Source of the DNA: Tubiluchus corallicola
Lineage: Eukaryota; Priapulida; Priapulimorpha; Priapulimorphida; Tubiluchidae
Assembly (NCBI GenBank): GCA_030141605.1
Contig: JAQGDQ010000015.1
Location: 124,001-188,000, forward strand
DNA length: 64,000 bases
Direction of reading: 5' to 3'
The notes under the pieces were generated by a model that saw only the letters and a program-made list of their open reading frames with translations, was not told the origin of the DNA and made no database searches. A program made the position numbers and the translations under genes. Shown here piece after piece: positions 1 through 13,772 of this stretch; within the stretch, counting starts at the first letter, position 1, and each line of letters opens with the position of its first letter.

Positions 1-1569
1 TGGCAGCAGCAGGTACTGGTTAATTTGGAAACCCATGGTGTATAATTGAAAAACTTGGTTACATTTCAAGCTTAAGGATTCGACATGAAAGTGAGCTGAT
101 AAAACAGGCCTGTGGGAAGGAGAAGCCCTGTGACATAATGGTGAAGCAAAACTCCTTACAGCGCACATTTTTTTACAAAAATAGAGCTGTAAGCCTGTGT
201 CACAGACATAGTGGTATTACTGCCATGCAGAATAGTTTTGACGTTCGCGCAGACATTCAGACAGACGCACAGTGTTTTTTCTTTGAAAAAAGTCAGTAGC
301 AAAGAAGCAGTATATTTGTATTGGGTCCTAAAGGCGTGCAGCTATGCAAAATAGTTTTGGCTTGAAATTTAAGACAGTGGCTTTACTTTAGTACTGAACT
401 TAGAGGAGAAGGGGTAGATTAAAGAAATGTGAGTCGTAGTGCGAAAATATTTTAACTAATGAGAATAAACTTCGAGGAAGGTTACTGTTAAGGTGAGTTT
501 CTGGACTTAACATGTAGGTGGCAACACCTATGTGAACGTACCTGTAATTTTATCTGTGAAGTTGTAAACTAGGTTGAGCCTCACTAAACACGCTTACAGA
601 AGCCTCAGTAAACATTTAAGTAATGTTTAGATAAATTTTCGAGTAATTACTTGTAGCTTATCTACCTGATTTGCTGTAAACCAGTATGACGTTCCAAGGA
701 TGTATTAAGTTGTTATAGCCGCACAATGTGAGTAATATTTACGTTTATTGTCTTAAATTATAATAATTAGATCATTATACATTTGTAAGCAGTGAAAGCA
801 GTCAAATTTACTATTTTCATTTTTTTATATATAGAAATAAAGATTTCTGAGAACACCATATGCTATGGAGGAAAGTCTTTTGTGTTCCGGTCACATTTAT
901 TTATCAAGGCTATATTGGAGATAATTCAACGTCAGCCATACCCACCTGAGGTTTCAAGCCATCGAGCCGCCCAAGTTGATCAAGGTCAGGAAGCCTACAG
1001 CACAGATGTATAACTGCATGCCGGAAGTAGGACAGGAAATGCGTCTACGCTTCTCAGGCCTGTATTATGTGAATTGCCTATTGACAAGACTTTTAAGAAC
1101 TGTATCTGTATGGTGAACTGACCTGAAATACTAACCTACTGCATAAAATTATTGCGTTAATTTTGCGCATAAAGTTATTAAGCCATTAAGACTTGTAAGA
1201 TTCGCTTAGGCTGTTTAGTACTGAAGTATTGAGGGTTTAATAGTTTAATAATAGGGTTTAATTAAAGTTTTGAAATATTCAGAGTTTACCAATTAAGATT
1301 AATTTTATTTTCGACTTGGTATTATTTCCACATGTTAGTATAGAGAATAACGTGAATTTCTACACTGTCAGATAATGCTTTGATTTGTTGTACAGTTTAC
1401 CCGATTGCCTAATTACTAGTAGTGCAGCAGTGCATTATAGTGCATAAAGAATTAGACCATACGTTATCGTTGCTATTTGACTACATGGATTTTTATGCAT
1501 AGTTCACTAGTTTATCTACTTAGCTACCTGTATTATTTTACTGAATTGTACTTTGCTGTATTTTGAACC
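1..1569. other. Non-coding flank upstream of the gag remnant
   Basis: No gene is supported here. The stretch is AT-rich and the only open frame (792-1013) resembles no known family. It should contain the leader and 5' LTR of the gag element that starts at 1570. However, no sequence here matches the possible LTR start just after the gag (about 3780), so no LTR pair can be drawn. Confidence 0.4.
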
Positions 1570-3758
1570 ATGTCTGATTTAGGTAAGAAAACTGTCCCTG
1601 AGATACAGCGAATGCTTAAGGACAAGTGTTTACCTGTTAGCGGGCGGAAGCAGGAATTAATTGATAGGCTGTTGCAAAGCGAAGGCGCAGCTTCCAGCTC
1701 AACTGAAGATGAAACGCAGCTTACACCTGCCGCTATACCTTATAGTGGGGACAAAGAGGAAAGCTTAGGCGAGCTAAGAAGCCTCAGAACGCACAAAAGT
1801 CACAAGTCTCCTCATTCACGTAGTTCAAAATCAACCACTGCTTCGGCAACAGCACAAAGAATGTCAGCTGAAGCGAAAAAGGCTGCTCTTATGATTAAGC
1901 AACAAGCACTTGCAGAGAAGACAAAATTGCAGTTACATGAAATGCAGCTCGAACAAGAAAAGCAAAAGTTAGTTTTGCAAAAAGAACAGTTGAAGATAGC
2001 TACTGAAATTAAGCAAGCAGACGCTGAGGCAACTGTCTTTGCTCAGTTTGAAGCCGGTAGTCCAGGTCTTTCCGGGGTCGTTTTCTTTGTTGACAAAAGG
2101 GAGCAAACAAGAGACTGGGTAGCAAATTACTGCCAAGATAATAACACTAATTATGAGGAATCAATTGAAGTATATATATCGTTGGCCACTAATGACGTTT
2201 ATGCCAAAAGTGCCCTTGTTTTAGCACATTCTTTGAAGGCCACTGGGACCAAACACCCATTGGTTATCATAGTAACGAATGAAGTTTCCTCATTAATGAT
2301 ATCACAACTTGACACTGTTTATGACAAAGTTGAGCTTGTTGAAAGATGGGAGAACCAAAACATAGATACGCAGCTTCTTCGTGAGCGACCCGAACTACGC
2401 TGCACTTATACAAAGCTTCACTGCTGGTGTCAGGTGCCATATGCCAAGGGCATATTTCTTGATGCAGACACATTAGTTTTGCAGAATATTGACGAATTAT
2501 TCTTGTATAAAGAATTTTCTGCTGTCACCGATGTTGGTTGGCCACACATTTAATAGCGGTGTGTTTATATTTGAACCAAGCATGGAAACTTACGCCGAGT
2601 TATTATCGTTTGCAAACACTCAAGCAAGTTTTGAAAGACGTCTATAACATGACGTCTGCAAAGTCCTGTACTTACTACTCTACGCTGGAGATGTATCGAG
2701 ATCAAGTAAAGATAGTTCATTTTATTGGTCAAGATAAACCGTGGTACTATAAGTTCGATATTCAGACTGAGGAGGTTTCTACTCCATTGTGCCATAATGT
2801 ACAACATGATAGGCAATTTATCAAAATGTGGTGGAAATTTTACACAAATAAAGTGGAACTTGCCTTGGCTCCTCAGACACGCGCAAGAGATTTGAATGTT
2901 CAAGCAACACATTTTAGGTCCACCTTCAATGTGCCTTCGGAGAGCGACTCGTTTCTTTCTTATGCTCATAACAGATGGCAAGAAAGGTCTTATAGTCCTA
3001 AGGAGCAACCAGGAAGCAGTTCCTTTCAGGCACCTTTACGTGCCACGCAACCTGAAATCAAAGGGAGTCCTATGCCAGCAGTACAACCCCCTTACCAGTT
3101 TTATGGTTTTCCATTGCCTGGTATCGAGATAGAGAAATTCGATGGCAGCCCGTTGCAGTATTGTCGCTTCATTAAACAGTTTGATACAACGGTTAAGAAT
3201 TACACAACTGACAACATTGCCAGATTAACACTCCTTCAGTTTTGCAGTGACAAAATAAAACGTTATATTGACGTGACTATGGACCCAGTTGTTGGTTACA
3301 CAAAAGCAAAGCGTATGCTAAAGGAGCGGTTTGGAAATGAATTTAATATCACTCAAGCATGGATCAAACAGATTTCGGATTTCAAACCCATCAAGGCTGC
3401 GGAATATCAGACATTACAGGAATATGCAGACTTGTTGCGCACTTGTTGTGAAACTCTGTCAAGTTTAAGTTATTTGTCAGAGATTAATGCTCAAGAAAAT
3501 CTCGTACAAATCGTTGACAAATTGCCCATTGGTATTCATTCTCACTGGAGGAAAGAGGTTCATAATATTAAATCTTCTGGGAGAATTCCAGACATCTTTG
3601 ATGTTGTTACTTTCATAGAAAGACAGGCACAGATTGAAAATGAGCCCACGTTTCATAGGAAACCATCCGAGAGGAAGGACACCTATAAGCCTAAACCAAA
3701 GTCTAATTCTGCAAACATTTTTGCTAGTTCTGGAACATTTGCTAGCGATATGGTCTAA
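1570..3758 (+). pseudogene. BEL/Pao-like retrotransposon gag remnant with SAP domain, interrupted by a glycogenin fragment
   Basis: The reading frame opens with MSDLGKKTVPEIQRMLKDK, a SAP-type helix-turn-helix (about residues 5-38). A Ser-rich linker and a Lys/Glu/Gln-rich coiled coil (about residues 95-160) follow. The distal part, in another frame from about 3100, reads LPGIEIEKFDGSPLQYCRF and runs through a domain like DUF1759, the gag domain of BEL/Pao elements, which packages element RNA. Between the two lies a host-derived glycogenin segment (2167-2865). The N-terminal part is in the frame of 1570, and the distal part is in the frame of 2538-3758, so no single protein can be made. The gag stops before any zinc knuckle, and no protease, reverse transcriptase or integrase follows. 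It is therefore a dead, gag-only fragment. A domesticated gag gene is the alternative, but the frame breaks argue against it. Confidence 0.75.
2167..2865 (+). pseudogene. Intronless glycogenin (GT8) fragment embedded in the gag
   Basis: Glycogenin is the self-glucosylating GT8 protein that primes glycogen synthesis. The segment starts near EVYISLATNDVYAKSALVL, matching the glycogenin N-terminus. It includes TKLHCWCQVPYAKGIFLDAD with the Mn-binding D-x-D at codons 298-300 of the upstream frame. In the next frame come FNSGVFIFEPSMETYAELL and, further on, VHFIGQDKPWYYKFD and MWWKFYT, all glycogenin landmarks. The copy carries no introns, so it derives from spliced RNA. It is broken: the frame shifts once near 2548. 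A second break near 2640 coincides with loss of the stretch that normally holds the conserved D-Q-G loop. It has no start or end of its own; gag sequence runs directly into and out of it. Confidence 0.85.
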
Positions 3759-6700
3759 CAACTTTAAAGGGAGAGAAGCCTGTCCTGGTCGCGCACTGTT
3801 AACACTAATTTTACGTATCATTTATTGCAGTCAGAAAACTTGCATTAGCTTAAATCATAGTGGGCATTGATTGACTTGCTCTTACCTGTGACTTGTATTA
3901 ATTATGCTGTGACAAAATAACGAATTGTATAAAATGTGGCCACACTAATAATACAATTTATTAATAAATGTGCTATAGCTGAAACTGGCAGGTTCAATTC
4001 AATAAATTTAAAATAGTTTTCTGAATAATTCCCATCTATTTAAAAATAATAGTCTGGTAATAATGTCTGGTAATATGGTAATACAAGAGTTGAAGTATGA
4101 CAATGTTATCTGTGACAACAATTAACCTCAGAATATTGATCTTTTATTTTCTCCCAACTAAAGCTGCTGAGAGTTTTTGCAGTATAATGCGGCAATTAAT
4201 ATGAAAATATAAAGTTAAGAACAATTTAAGGGATTTATTTAGGGATGGGAGTAAGATACCGTAATGTCGTTCCATTTCCCCACACTGCTTAATATATATT
4301 TTCATTCTCCGTCGTTTATTTGCTTGTAAAATATATATATGTGAAATAAAGTAATATACATTTTCATTTTCCATTGTTTACTTTCTTGCTTGGGTACAAT
4401 AGGTATATTACGTGATGATTTTTAGTTAGTAATTTTCAATCTGTTTTATCAATAAATTTTGTGTGTTGTAAATATGTAATATAGTACTATGTGCACTGAA
4501 TTAAAAAAAAATTAAATTAATTAATTAAGTGATGTAAAATGTATTTTCGTTCTCTATTGTTTTGCATATTTTTATATAGGCCTACTTTATTTTTCATCGT
4601 TGTCTTTAATACATTTCAGCAGTAGCCAACTTTCGTTAATTCCACACTTGTAGAATTTTTGCATGCTTTGTTTTCATTAAAGTGTTGTGTACAGTATTAT
4701 TTGAATTTTGGCATTTTCTTGTAGTTACAAGGGGCCTATTGAGTTAGTACAAATGAAGTAGTACGCATCTTTATAATGATAAAAACTGTGACTACTTCAC
4801 CAAATTTGGTTCAATCCTCGCACTCTATCTTTACGGATGTCATCATTTTCAGAAAATAAACAACTTTGTAAGTACGCTGACACTATTTCACTCTTCTATT
4901 TCTGCACCATTATATAAATAAGCTACCATTCTTACTTAATCCTTTCTTAAATTTGGGAACTCATAAGCCCAGGTCATGCGGGAAAATATGTAAGGCCCTA
5001 TTTCAAGATTAGTTTTTATTTTAAACATAGTTTATTGCCTGAAAACAGACAGCTTCACACAACAGACAGATTCTCCCCACAATGTCCCTGCATAATTACC
5101 ACAATTAACCTGCAATTAAATAAAATAAAATTACAAAAATATAATGATTTTTGTAATCTGTATTATAATGCGTAGTTGAGAATACTGTAGATGAAAAAAA
5201 AACACGCGTATAGCAAGTAATCTTCAGGCATCCTTTTGTGTTGGATTAGTGGAATGTCCGTGTTCCCGGCGCGCAACAACGTCGTCTGAAACAGCAACAT
5301 TCATTGAGACCCATTTTCTATTTTCTCTTGTTCACAGCATCATTCATTCGCCTTGCTTTTTCCATCAGCGATCGCTTTGCTCCTATGCACTACCACCATC
5401 ATCATCATTATCTTTCTGTCTCTTTCTCCCTCCCTCCATCCTGTCTTTTTCTGCCTCCTTCCCTGCTCAGAGTTTTCTCGATAAAATTATAGTGTACGTA
5501 ACCATTCCTGTAAAATTTTAGATCAGGCCAAAATCATCATCCGGCTCATTCCGATCCCAAGTCCAATTGAGCTGCTCAAGGTTCGCTGGTTTTGTCACAG
5601 TTTTTCAATGACACATTTTCAATTAATTAGCCGTTAGGGGAAGTGTACGTTTGGTGCCCTCTTAATGCATACCTTTATGCACGTTAGTTAAAACGGCTTC
5701 CAAAAAGCACTTTTTACAGCACTCTACTATAATATGCACATCACTGACAACTACAAAGAGAATACTAGGTAGCAGCACCGGCTTATATGACTAATTAAGG
5801 AACTACAACAAGTTTCAGAAAGATGTCAGCACAATGTAATTCTGGTGCAATAAAGTGGTTACCGGAAATCACTGGGAAACTTGGCTTCTTTATTCCGCTT
5901 CTATACATTACCGCTTTCTGTCTCTCTTTCTGCTCTATCCTTCTGTTTCTCTTGCTTTCTCTCCCCCTCTCTCTTTATGTTAAGACAACTATAATATTTT
6001 TTATAATTATATAACTTCTAATGATTAAGGTTATTTTCGTTATTAAATAAACAACCACTTCATGATGGATGATAAATGTAGTAACGTATAATTATGGTTA
6101 GTTTTTGTTATAGTTACTTATGCATTAAAGATAGCCAAATGATACATGAGAATCTCCGATAGTAATAAATGTTATTTATTATTAATTATAAGCTGATGTA
6201 CTGACAGCAGCATTATTAACTGCCAGATGCAATGAGATTGCTCGCTTGAGCGTAATTGTGACTTTTAAATGCCAATAATGTCTTAAAGAAATTAAAGTTT
6301 GATTGATAATTTTTGGAAGCTGATAATAAACATCTTATACATTTTTCCCAAAGTAAGTATTTATTTCTTATAAATATCTTTAAAGAGATTAAATCATTGA
6401 GCAAAAAGCACTAAAGAAAAGTTGCTTTTACTAAGTAGGTAAGAAAAAAGAACTTTTATGGGAGAGTTTTAAATATAATAACATCGCCTTTTAGAGAAGA
6501 CCTAAAATATCAATGATGAGTTTAACTATAAAAAGTTTAATTTAACTTTATAATTACAAAATTATGAAGAATTTTAATAAAGAGTAGCTGGTGCTTGAAA
6601 GTGCTTGCAAAACTTAAAATAAAATAATTATTATAATGATGATTGCAGCTGTGCTTCTAAATCATCAACGCTATTGAAGGCATCTTTCGACTTCAGCACT

Positions 6701-7084
6701 AGCAGCTATGCTTTTCCATCACACAGAAACACAAGTACAAAAAAGCCGAATGTTACGAAATGATGATCGTTTATCAGCGATGGTTTCCGAAATGCAGGTG
6801 TATTATTCTTATAAAAACAAATTTTGGTGTATACTACTGATTTCTTTCTTCTTGCGATAATGCTAGGCCTTAACCTTAGCTCCAGCGGACTGTTGCTTTT
6901 TGCCACATATTAATTAGCGAAAAAAAAACAATTACCTGTGAGCTCACGTTTTCTGTGTTTTGCTGAGAAGAAAAGCAGCACAAACCTTAGTTAATAACTA
7001 GATTTGTGATTGTTCACCTGTCAAAAAATTAGAAATTTCGATTTTACTAAAGCGAAATGCATTTGGCGTAAAACATATGGGTCT
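3759..7084. other. Non-coding, AT-rich stretch without a recognisable gene
   Basis: No coding region is supported. A purine-rich AAAGGGAGAGAAG run at about 3768-3780, followed by TGTCC, could be the polypurine tract and LTR edge of the gag element, but no matching 5' LTR is visible. Around 5390-5470 and 5915-5975 there are pyrimidine-rich tracts. The open frames here are low-complexity or unrecognised. Confidence 0.4.
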
Positions 7085-7790
7085 ATCGCTCCGTCTCCGC
7101 GGTAACGTAGGCACGCTCAGCAGCATTCGGTGCAACAGCTCACGTTGGGCAACAACTGTCCAAGCTAAACTAAATTAAACCAGACAACATGACAGTCACA
7201 ACTAATGTCTAATCAGCAGATAAACTGATTGCACTTTTTCATAAACACAAATTTAAAGAGCAGCAGCTATTTTTACACGAAATTAGCACTTCCAGTAGCA
7301 AAAAATGACTTTTCAATTTAAACAATGTACTACATTTCAAAAATTTCAAAGCACTACAAAATACAGAGACATGAGTATAATAAAGAAACTAAAACAGTTA
7401 GCCTTGCTTTACAATAAATGAGCAACAAAAATATCAAGTCTCTCTTGCCTTTGAACATACGAACATCATGCCTGCTATGTATTTTTCTATATTAACTAAT
7501 CATGTGCTCTTCTGCAAAATTTATTCAGTTTTTGTATTTTTCCGTTTGTCAGGCTACGGAAATTCTCATTTGTCAGACTGCTCCATTCCATAGACGACCC
7601 TTATATTGAATGCTCGTGTCACATAAGTCCCAATGGCATTCTTAACCATGATTATAACCAGAAAAATAGTATAAAATTAGCTAATATTACATTGATGTAC
7701 AATATAAGTTTTGACCACATTTGAATTAATTTTGACTGTAAAGATTTCTTTTAGGTTTATAAAAACTGGCCAGAAAAGAAAACAATTTGT
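7085..7790 (+). repeat. Left arm of a diverged inverted repeat
   Basis: Read on the plus strand, this segment matches the reverse complement of about 13530-14720 over several blocks. Shared runs include AACATGACA..ACTAATGTCTAATC, AGATAAACTGATTG, CATGTGCTCTTCTGCAAAATTTA, CCATGATTATAACCAGAAAAA, ACATTTGAATTAATTT and GGTTTATAAAAACTGGCCAG. Similarity is perhaps 70-80% by eye. No coding content was seen. It may be one end of a large transposon or one of two oppositely oriented copies of an unnamed repeat. Confidence 0.75.
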
Positions 7791-8969
7791 TTTGTCCTTA
7801 TTTTAAGTTAATCAGATAGTTGTTTTTGTCTAGCTTGCAACGCTATAAATTACATTAAACTGCGTATTTTCTTGATTGCAAAATGGTTTAACCAGCAATT
7901 CATAGACGTAAGCGGGTGTGCATTTCTTCCTATAAATGAAACTACACTATGTATATTTCCACTAATTCATTTGCAATTTCAATTGACAAGAATAAAATCT
8001 AGAACTAGGCCAATATTTCTCCTGCTAACTAATGAAAAGTTGGGCATTTTTCATAACAGCATTATACGCCGCTGTAGCTAAATATCCCGAATGTACCTGC
8101 GTTTATTAAGCTCTGCAGGAGTGCGAAATAACTTGCGCACTGATTGGGCAGTCAACGAAAATGATTGACATTATGTTAGACGTCAATTCCTAGATAATCA
8201 AGCATAGTTAATTTAACGGAGGCCACATTACGCCCTTCAGAGCCTTGACTAGTGTTAAATCACAAGTTCTGATTTCACTGAAATTTTGAAGCACAACCGT
8301 AGTTCCATACACGATGTTAACTATTTAAAAAAACATTTTTATTTGAAAAACAAAAGCTGCTACATTAAACAATCTCCTATCATCAAACCGAAATCTTACC
8401 ACAGTTTTTGACAGAGTCAAAAATGTTCACTAGTTATTAATTATTTTTTAATCAAATTCGGCTGTAAGAAAAGAAATGTGAAAGTCGGCCAAGATTCGAA
8501 CCTTAAAAAGGATTTTAAATTACACGACAGATAAGTTAACCGTTAGATCACGTTTTGATAATATAATCAACTAATACAGTGAAATTGTCCAAAGTAATGA
8601 TTCTGAGAAGCAAAATAGTGACTACACTGGAGCCTGGAGGGATTGAAATCACGTGACAGCACGAAATCGCTCCTGCGCGTAGTTTCACAGAAATGCCTTT
8701 CGTGTTATTCGGTGTATAGTGTCGGTCCACTTAGGACTGCATTCTTTATTTTTATGGATTTCTTTCTTTGTATTTTTTAAATAATTTTCAAGCATCTGAA
8801 TTAACTGAATTAAGTCGTTGAATTACGTTTTCCTCCAACTGCAGTGTTTACGGAATTGTAGAAATGCGGTTAAGGTTGCCCACAAGTTTGTTGCTCTCCA
8901 AATGGAAAATACTTAGTGAAGTACATCGTGTAATCGATATTGTTTCTGTCAAAAACTAAAAAACACAAT
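7791..8969. other. Upstream region of the fuseless-like gene
   Basis: No coding region is supported between the repeat arm and the first ATG of the gene. It should contain the promoter and 5' UTR, but no TATA box or initiator can be assigned with confidence. A degenerate tRNA-like segment lies at 8486-8560 on the minus strand. Confidence 0.4.
8486..8560 (-). repeat. Degenerate tRNA-like segment (possible SINE head)
   Basis: On the minus strand, GATCTAACGGTTAAC resembles an RNA polymerase III A box, and GGTTCGAATCTTGG about 40 bases later resembles a B box and T arm. The T stem pairs poorly and no acceptor stem can be closed. It is better read as a tRNA pseudogene or SINE head than a working tRNA. 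Confidence 0.3.
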
Positions 8970-11900
8970 ATGGAAGGGCTAGAAAACCTATTTTTGCTAG
9001 TGGATGCTTTGCTGATGACATTTATTTTTGCACCGTTGGTTGTGTTTTACTGGCGTGGTACTTGGCAACTCATGGACATCTACCTAGCACCGGATCATTT
9101 AGGTCTTAGTGCATTATCATCATCCATCATCGGTTTTGGTGGCACATTGATCATCCACTTGTTCCAACATCCCCTCCATGATTTCCTCCAAGAACGCAGC
9201 TCAGTTACGTATCTTTTTCTCACCAGGTTGTACACCTACGTGTATTCCTTCATTAACGTGAATCAGTGGAGGGGTGTATGGGTGGGATTAGATCATATAA
9301 CAGGAGTGAATCTCTTCAGCTCAGGAGGTACGGCATTGATTGGTTTTGCCGGATTGTGTTTGCTGAGGAGCAGTAGGTGCGCGATTGCTCCACCCATCAT
9401 TTTGGGCCATGATATCAACCCTGAATATGTACTGATTACAACAAGATTTGGAGTAAAGGTGTGTTAAAACTTGTTATTTGTTCTGTTTTACTTATGTATC
9501 ACCAAAATATAAATGATTAAAATTTAAATTCGACATAAGGAATGTATACTATGTATAGCAGCCACTAGGCTTGTTTCCAACTTTTATCAAAAGACATCTT
9601 TCCTGTGGAATATTTAACTAATAAACATTAACCAATTATCTTGGTTATATAAAATATTTAAGCAACTATCCCATGGAACAACTAGTTAATAAACAACAAG
9701 CAATTGTCTTGGTTATATAAAATATTTATCATGCGCCTCAGGGTTGATATAATTCAGAGTTTTACGGAATTTTTTTCAATATTTCACGCCGACTAAACGA
9801 AGAAATAACGTTGAGCGTGACATTTCTATATCTTTTGATAATATTACTTCATTTCGATAATATTTGTTTTTTCTCCCATCTACCAGCGGTGATAACAATT
9901 ACGTATTTCCCCTTTTTCTTAAAAAAGTTAAAAATAGTACTGTATATGTAAATATCTTCATAAAAATAGTGTTAAATTTTGCGTACAATTCCATTAAACA
10001 TACCTTAGTGAAAACCTAAAAGATAGTAGGAATAAACTTGCGCATTTAAGTTTGCCAGGTGTCCGCGGCAAGTCGAAGTTTTTCTACTTGTTGTCCACGA
10101 AGTTAATTTAACTCTCTATTTTGCACATTTTGCAGATTGTACTTTAAGAGGCCTTTTCTCTACTCCATTTTAAAAAACGATTTTCTTGAATTTTTTCTTG
10201 GTTTCTAATGGCTACATTTTATTGGTATTTGCGTTTAGAAAGTTTGTTTTCGATTACCTGGGTCAAATTTCGAAAAGGAATTAGATTGAAATTAGCCCAA
10301 GGGAAGAGACAATAATTACAAAATTTTACAAAATAACTGACGCGGGCATGTAAAAAGATTAAAGTTCAAAGTGAGGACAGAATGCTGTACAAGCTGCACC
10401 ACGGAAACCTTTTATTTCTTGAGTTGCCGAATTTTGAAAGGGAATAAGTTTGAATTTAGCACAAGTGAGGCGACAGCAGTAACAAAATTTCACAAAAATA
10501 ACTGACGCGGGTAAGTAAAATCATTAAAGTTCAAAATAAGGCCAAAAGGCTCTCCACTGCGTAAACTTTTTATTCCTGGAGGAAGAAGGAGGCATCAACT
10601 TCCTGTTTAGATTTATTAATAAAATAACTGCTACTGATTGATGCGTTTACACTTTCCATACATTCATCACAGCTCAACTGAATTTTGATTAGAATCTCTG
10701 CAAATAATTTGTTTTGTTTAAGACCTTAATAAGCAAAAACATTGGAACGACAATTACAAAACTAGAAATACATACATTACAAAATGATTTTGGAAAACTA
10801 GAAAAAACGTTTAAACACAGCTTGTTCCGTTCCATTGTTTCGTGCGAAGTAGGTTGCAAGTTTTTTGCATTTTCCTAAAAACAATATTATGAAAAAAATG
10901 AAAACATTAACAAGTGACAAAGCAGCATGTATCTATCATCGGAACTGTCAACGAAATAAATTTTCAATTAGTTTATTGGGCTGTCTCATATACATACCGT
11001 ACTATACTAAAGTTTTTAGTATCCCGCCAGCAGGTTATAAATTATTATAATATAATCTAATAAATTATATGACCTATTAAGAAGTTACCCGAGCTTTCAC
11101 AAACAGAAATTTACGTTTGATTACGTGCAGGTTAGCTTGACGTGATAAGACGAGATGGACATACCTTTAGCTTAGTTATCTGCAAATCTATTGTAGCTGT
11201 TATGAATTTGAAACTGTGAGCGCTGAGACTGTTTCCAGCAACTGCGTGCCCGTTTGGACCAATAGGTGACTGTCTAGTAACATTTTCAAAGGGCTGATGG
11301 TTGATGAGAGTTACACACACTGTAATGGCGCTCCTATTAGCATTCAGAATAGATTGATGAGATGGGATCACGGGAGTCTTAGTTTTCAAATAAAATTACT
11401 GAATACTGACGTTTCAGCATCATGTTTCACTGTTTTCAAGGCAACTGTATGAACTTTATTAGCGACAGTAGTTTTCGCTATCATATATTCTGGTTTTTCG
11501 TTTATACCAGGATATTTCTTGCCATGGGCTACTAATTTATAAAAAAAACCAGTTAGACAAATTTATCACCTTCTAATTGGCATTCAGTTGCTGGGAGTGA
11601 CACTAAAATTTACGTTTACTTTTCAGCTTTATTATCTCGTTAAAGCTGCCTAACACTCGGTTTTGGAGTAGTTTTGGAGTAACTACTAGATAGGACTAAT
11701 TCCCAGTTTCCATACTATAAGTTAAATTAACAAAACCAGCAATCATAAGTTTCTGTTTTCTAATCGTCAGTCAATCGTCAAGGTTTTAACAGGAACTATA
11801 AACACTGTTTATATTTTTATAAAATTTAAACAAGCTGACATAAACTCATAATGATGTTACGATGTTTGATGGCTGGATTAAGGCACCTATCGTTTCGTCT

Positions 11901-13740
11901 ATAAATCCATAAATATCTTTTCAAGTTCTCCTTCGATCCAATGTTGATGTGTTGTTGAAGAACTTCAATTTACCTCTCATACGCAGAAACTAACTTATAC
12001 TAAAATAATGGAATAAGGGATATTGTTACGACCAAATTGGTAAAATTTAGTCTACAATCACGTATCAACATATATAGGAGAATTTTAGTAGAAATATGCG
12101 TACTAGTTTGAGAAACTGTGCTACTTAATTTTAGTAGCTTCACAGAATCACAGTGGGCTCCAATTTGCGAATGAGGATCTGATGCTCCGGCGATATGCAG
12201 TTTTGCACCAAAATTTAATGCAGTACTAGAAGTACTAGAAGAAATGCCTACCAAATTTAAGCTAGCCGTATATACAAACGCAAGCAGCACAATGACAAGG
12301 ATGGGATGTCCTTGAATTTATATGCAAAGTTTCTCATTCAGCGTTATCCAAAATGTCTACAAAACGTACAATCTGGTTAAAGTAACTTTATTTGGTTTTG
12401 TTCCTTACCAATAACAGAAAAGCGGAGTTCTACTACACCGACGTGTTTTTACTAAACGCAAAATAAGCACTAAAATTTGTTCTGAAAATGCGTTTTAATG
12501 CCCTTCAGGCTAAATTAAGGGTTTATTTCTAGAATACCATAGTATTCACAGAATACCATAGAATTCATAGATGGTATATATGTTATAGTATTCATATATG
12601 ATGGTATTAATAGTACCATACTAAGTACATCTAAACTAAGAGCAATTCTAAAGCATTATTTCCCATTATAAAGGAATGATCATTTATTGTGTTCTGGCTT
12701 GATAACATCTTTAGTATGCAACCGGCGAAAATCATCCCATTCAGGCAACTAGCTGTTTCTAGAGAAGCTAAATGCAGTTCCTAAAGCCTTCCCTCTGGCT
12801 TCTTTTTTGCAATTCTCTGTCATAAAATTCTTTTCCTGAAAGCTACAACCCAGTAGATACCTCGTATCACTAACATATTATAAGTTAAACAATATTCTAT
12901 TTCTCAGGATATATAAGCATATTTATTTTTCGTCTTCCTACTACAGCTTCTTTCCATTGGTGGCTTTGTTTGGGGCAAATGATGTCAAGCATAACCCAAT
13001 CAGCGTGCAAGGTGTTTCACACTCTTGCAGAGTTTAATTAACACCGGTTGTTTCGGGACATTCACTTGCAGCTGCGTATTGCCTGGCATTTAGTACTGTT
13101 ATGAAAAAATGCTTAATTTTTCACTAGTTAGCGGGAGAAACACTGGCCTGGTTCTATATTTTATTATTGTCGATTGAAATTGCAAGCGGATATAATAAAT
13201 TATAGTCCAGTTTCGTTTATTATAGGAAGAAATCCACAACGCGTAAGTCTATGAGTTGCCGATTAAATCGTTTTGCTATCAATAAAACACGCAGTATAGT
13301 TTGGTTTATGACTTTGCAAGTTACATAAAAACACCTATTTGATTAACTTATCAGCCACGTGCACCTCTAAGCAGGTTTGCGCAAGTTGTAAACAATAACT
13401 TAGTCGGCCTTGATCAGCAATAGTTGAGGCCTAGCCGTAGAGTTGAACTCATCCACGGGAATCCGTTACAGCACTCATCATTATGAGTAAGCGAGCACAC
13501 AGGTAGAAACCCCATATTTAGGCAAAATGTTTTTCTTTTCTGGCCAGTTTTTATAAACCTCAAAGAGATCTTCACGCACCAAATTAATTCAAATGTAGTC
13601 AAATTTATATTATATATTATTATTATATTATTATTATTATAATTCTTTATTTTTAAAAACTATGTACAGAATACATTCCCTCTATTTGTAGGGGTATGTT
13701 TGAAATTTCTAAAAGTATTTACAACCTATTAAACATATTC

Positions 13741-13772
<32 letters not shown>

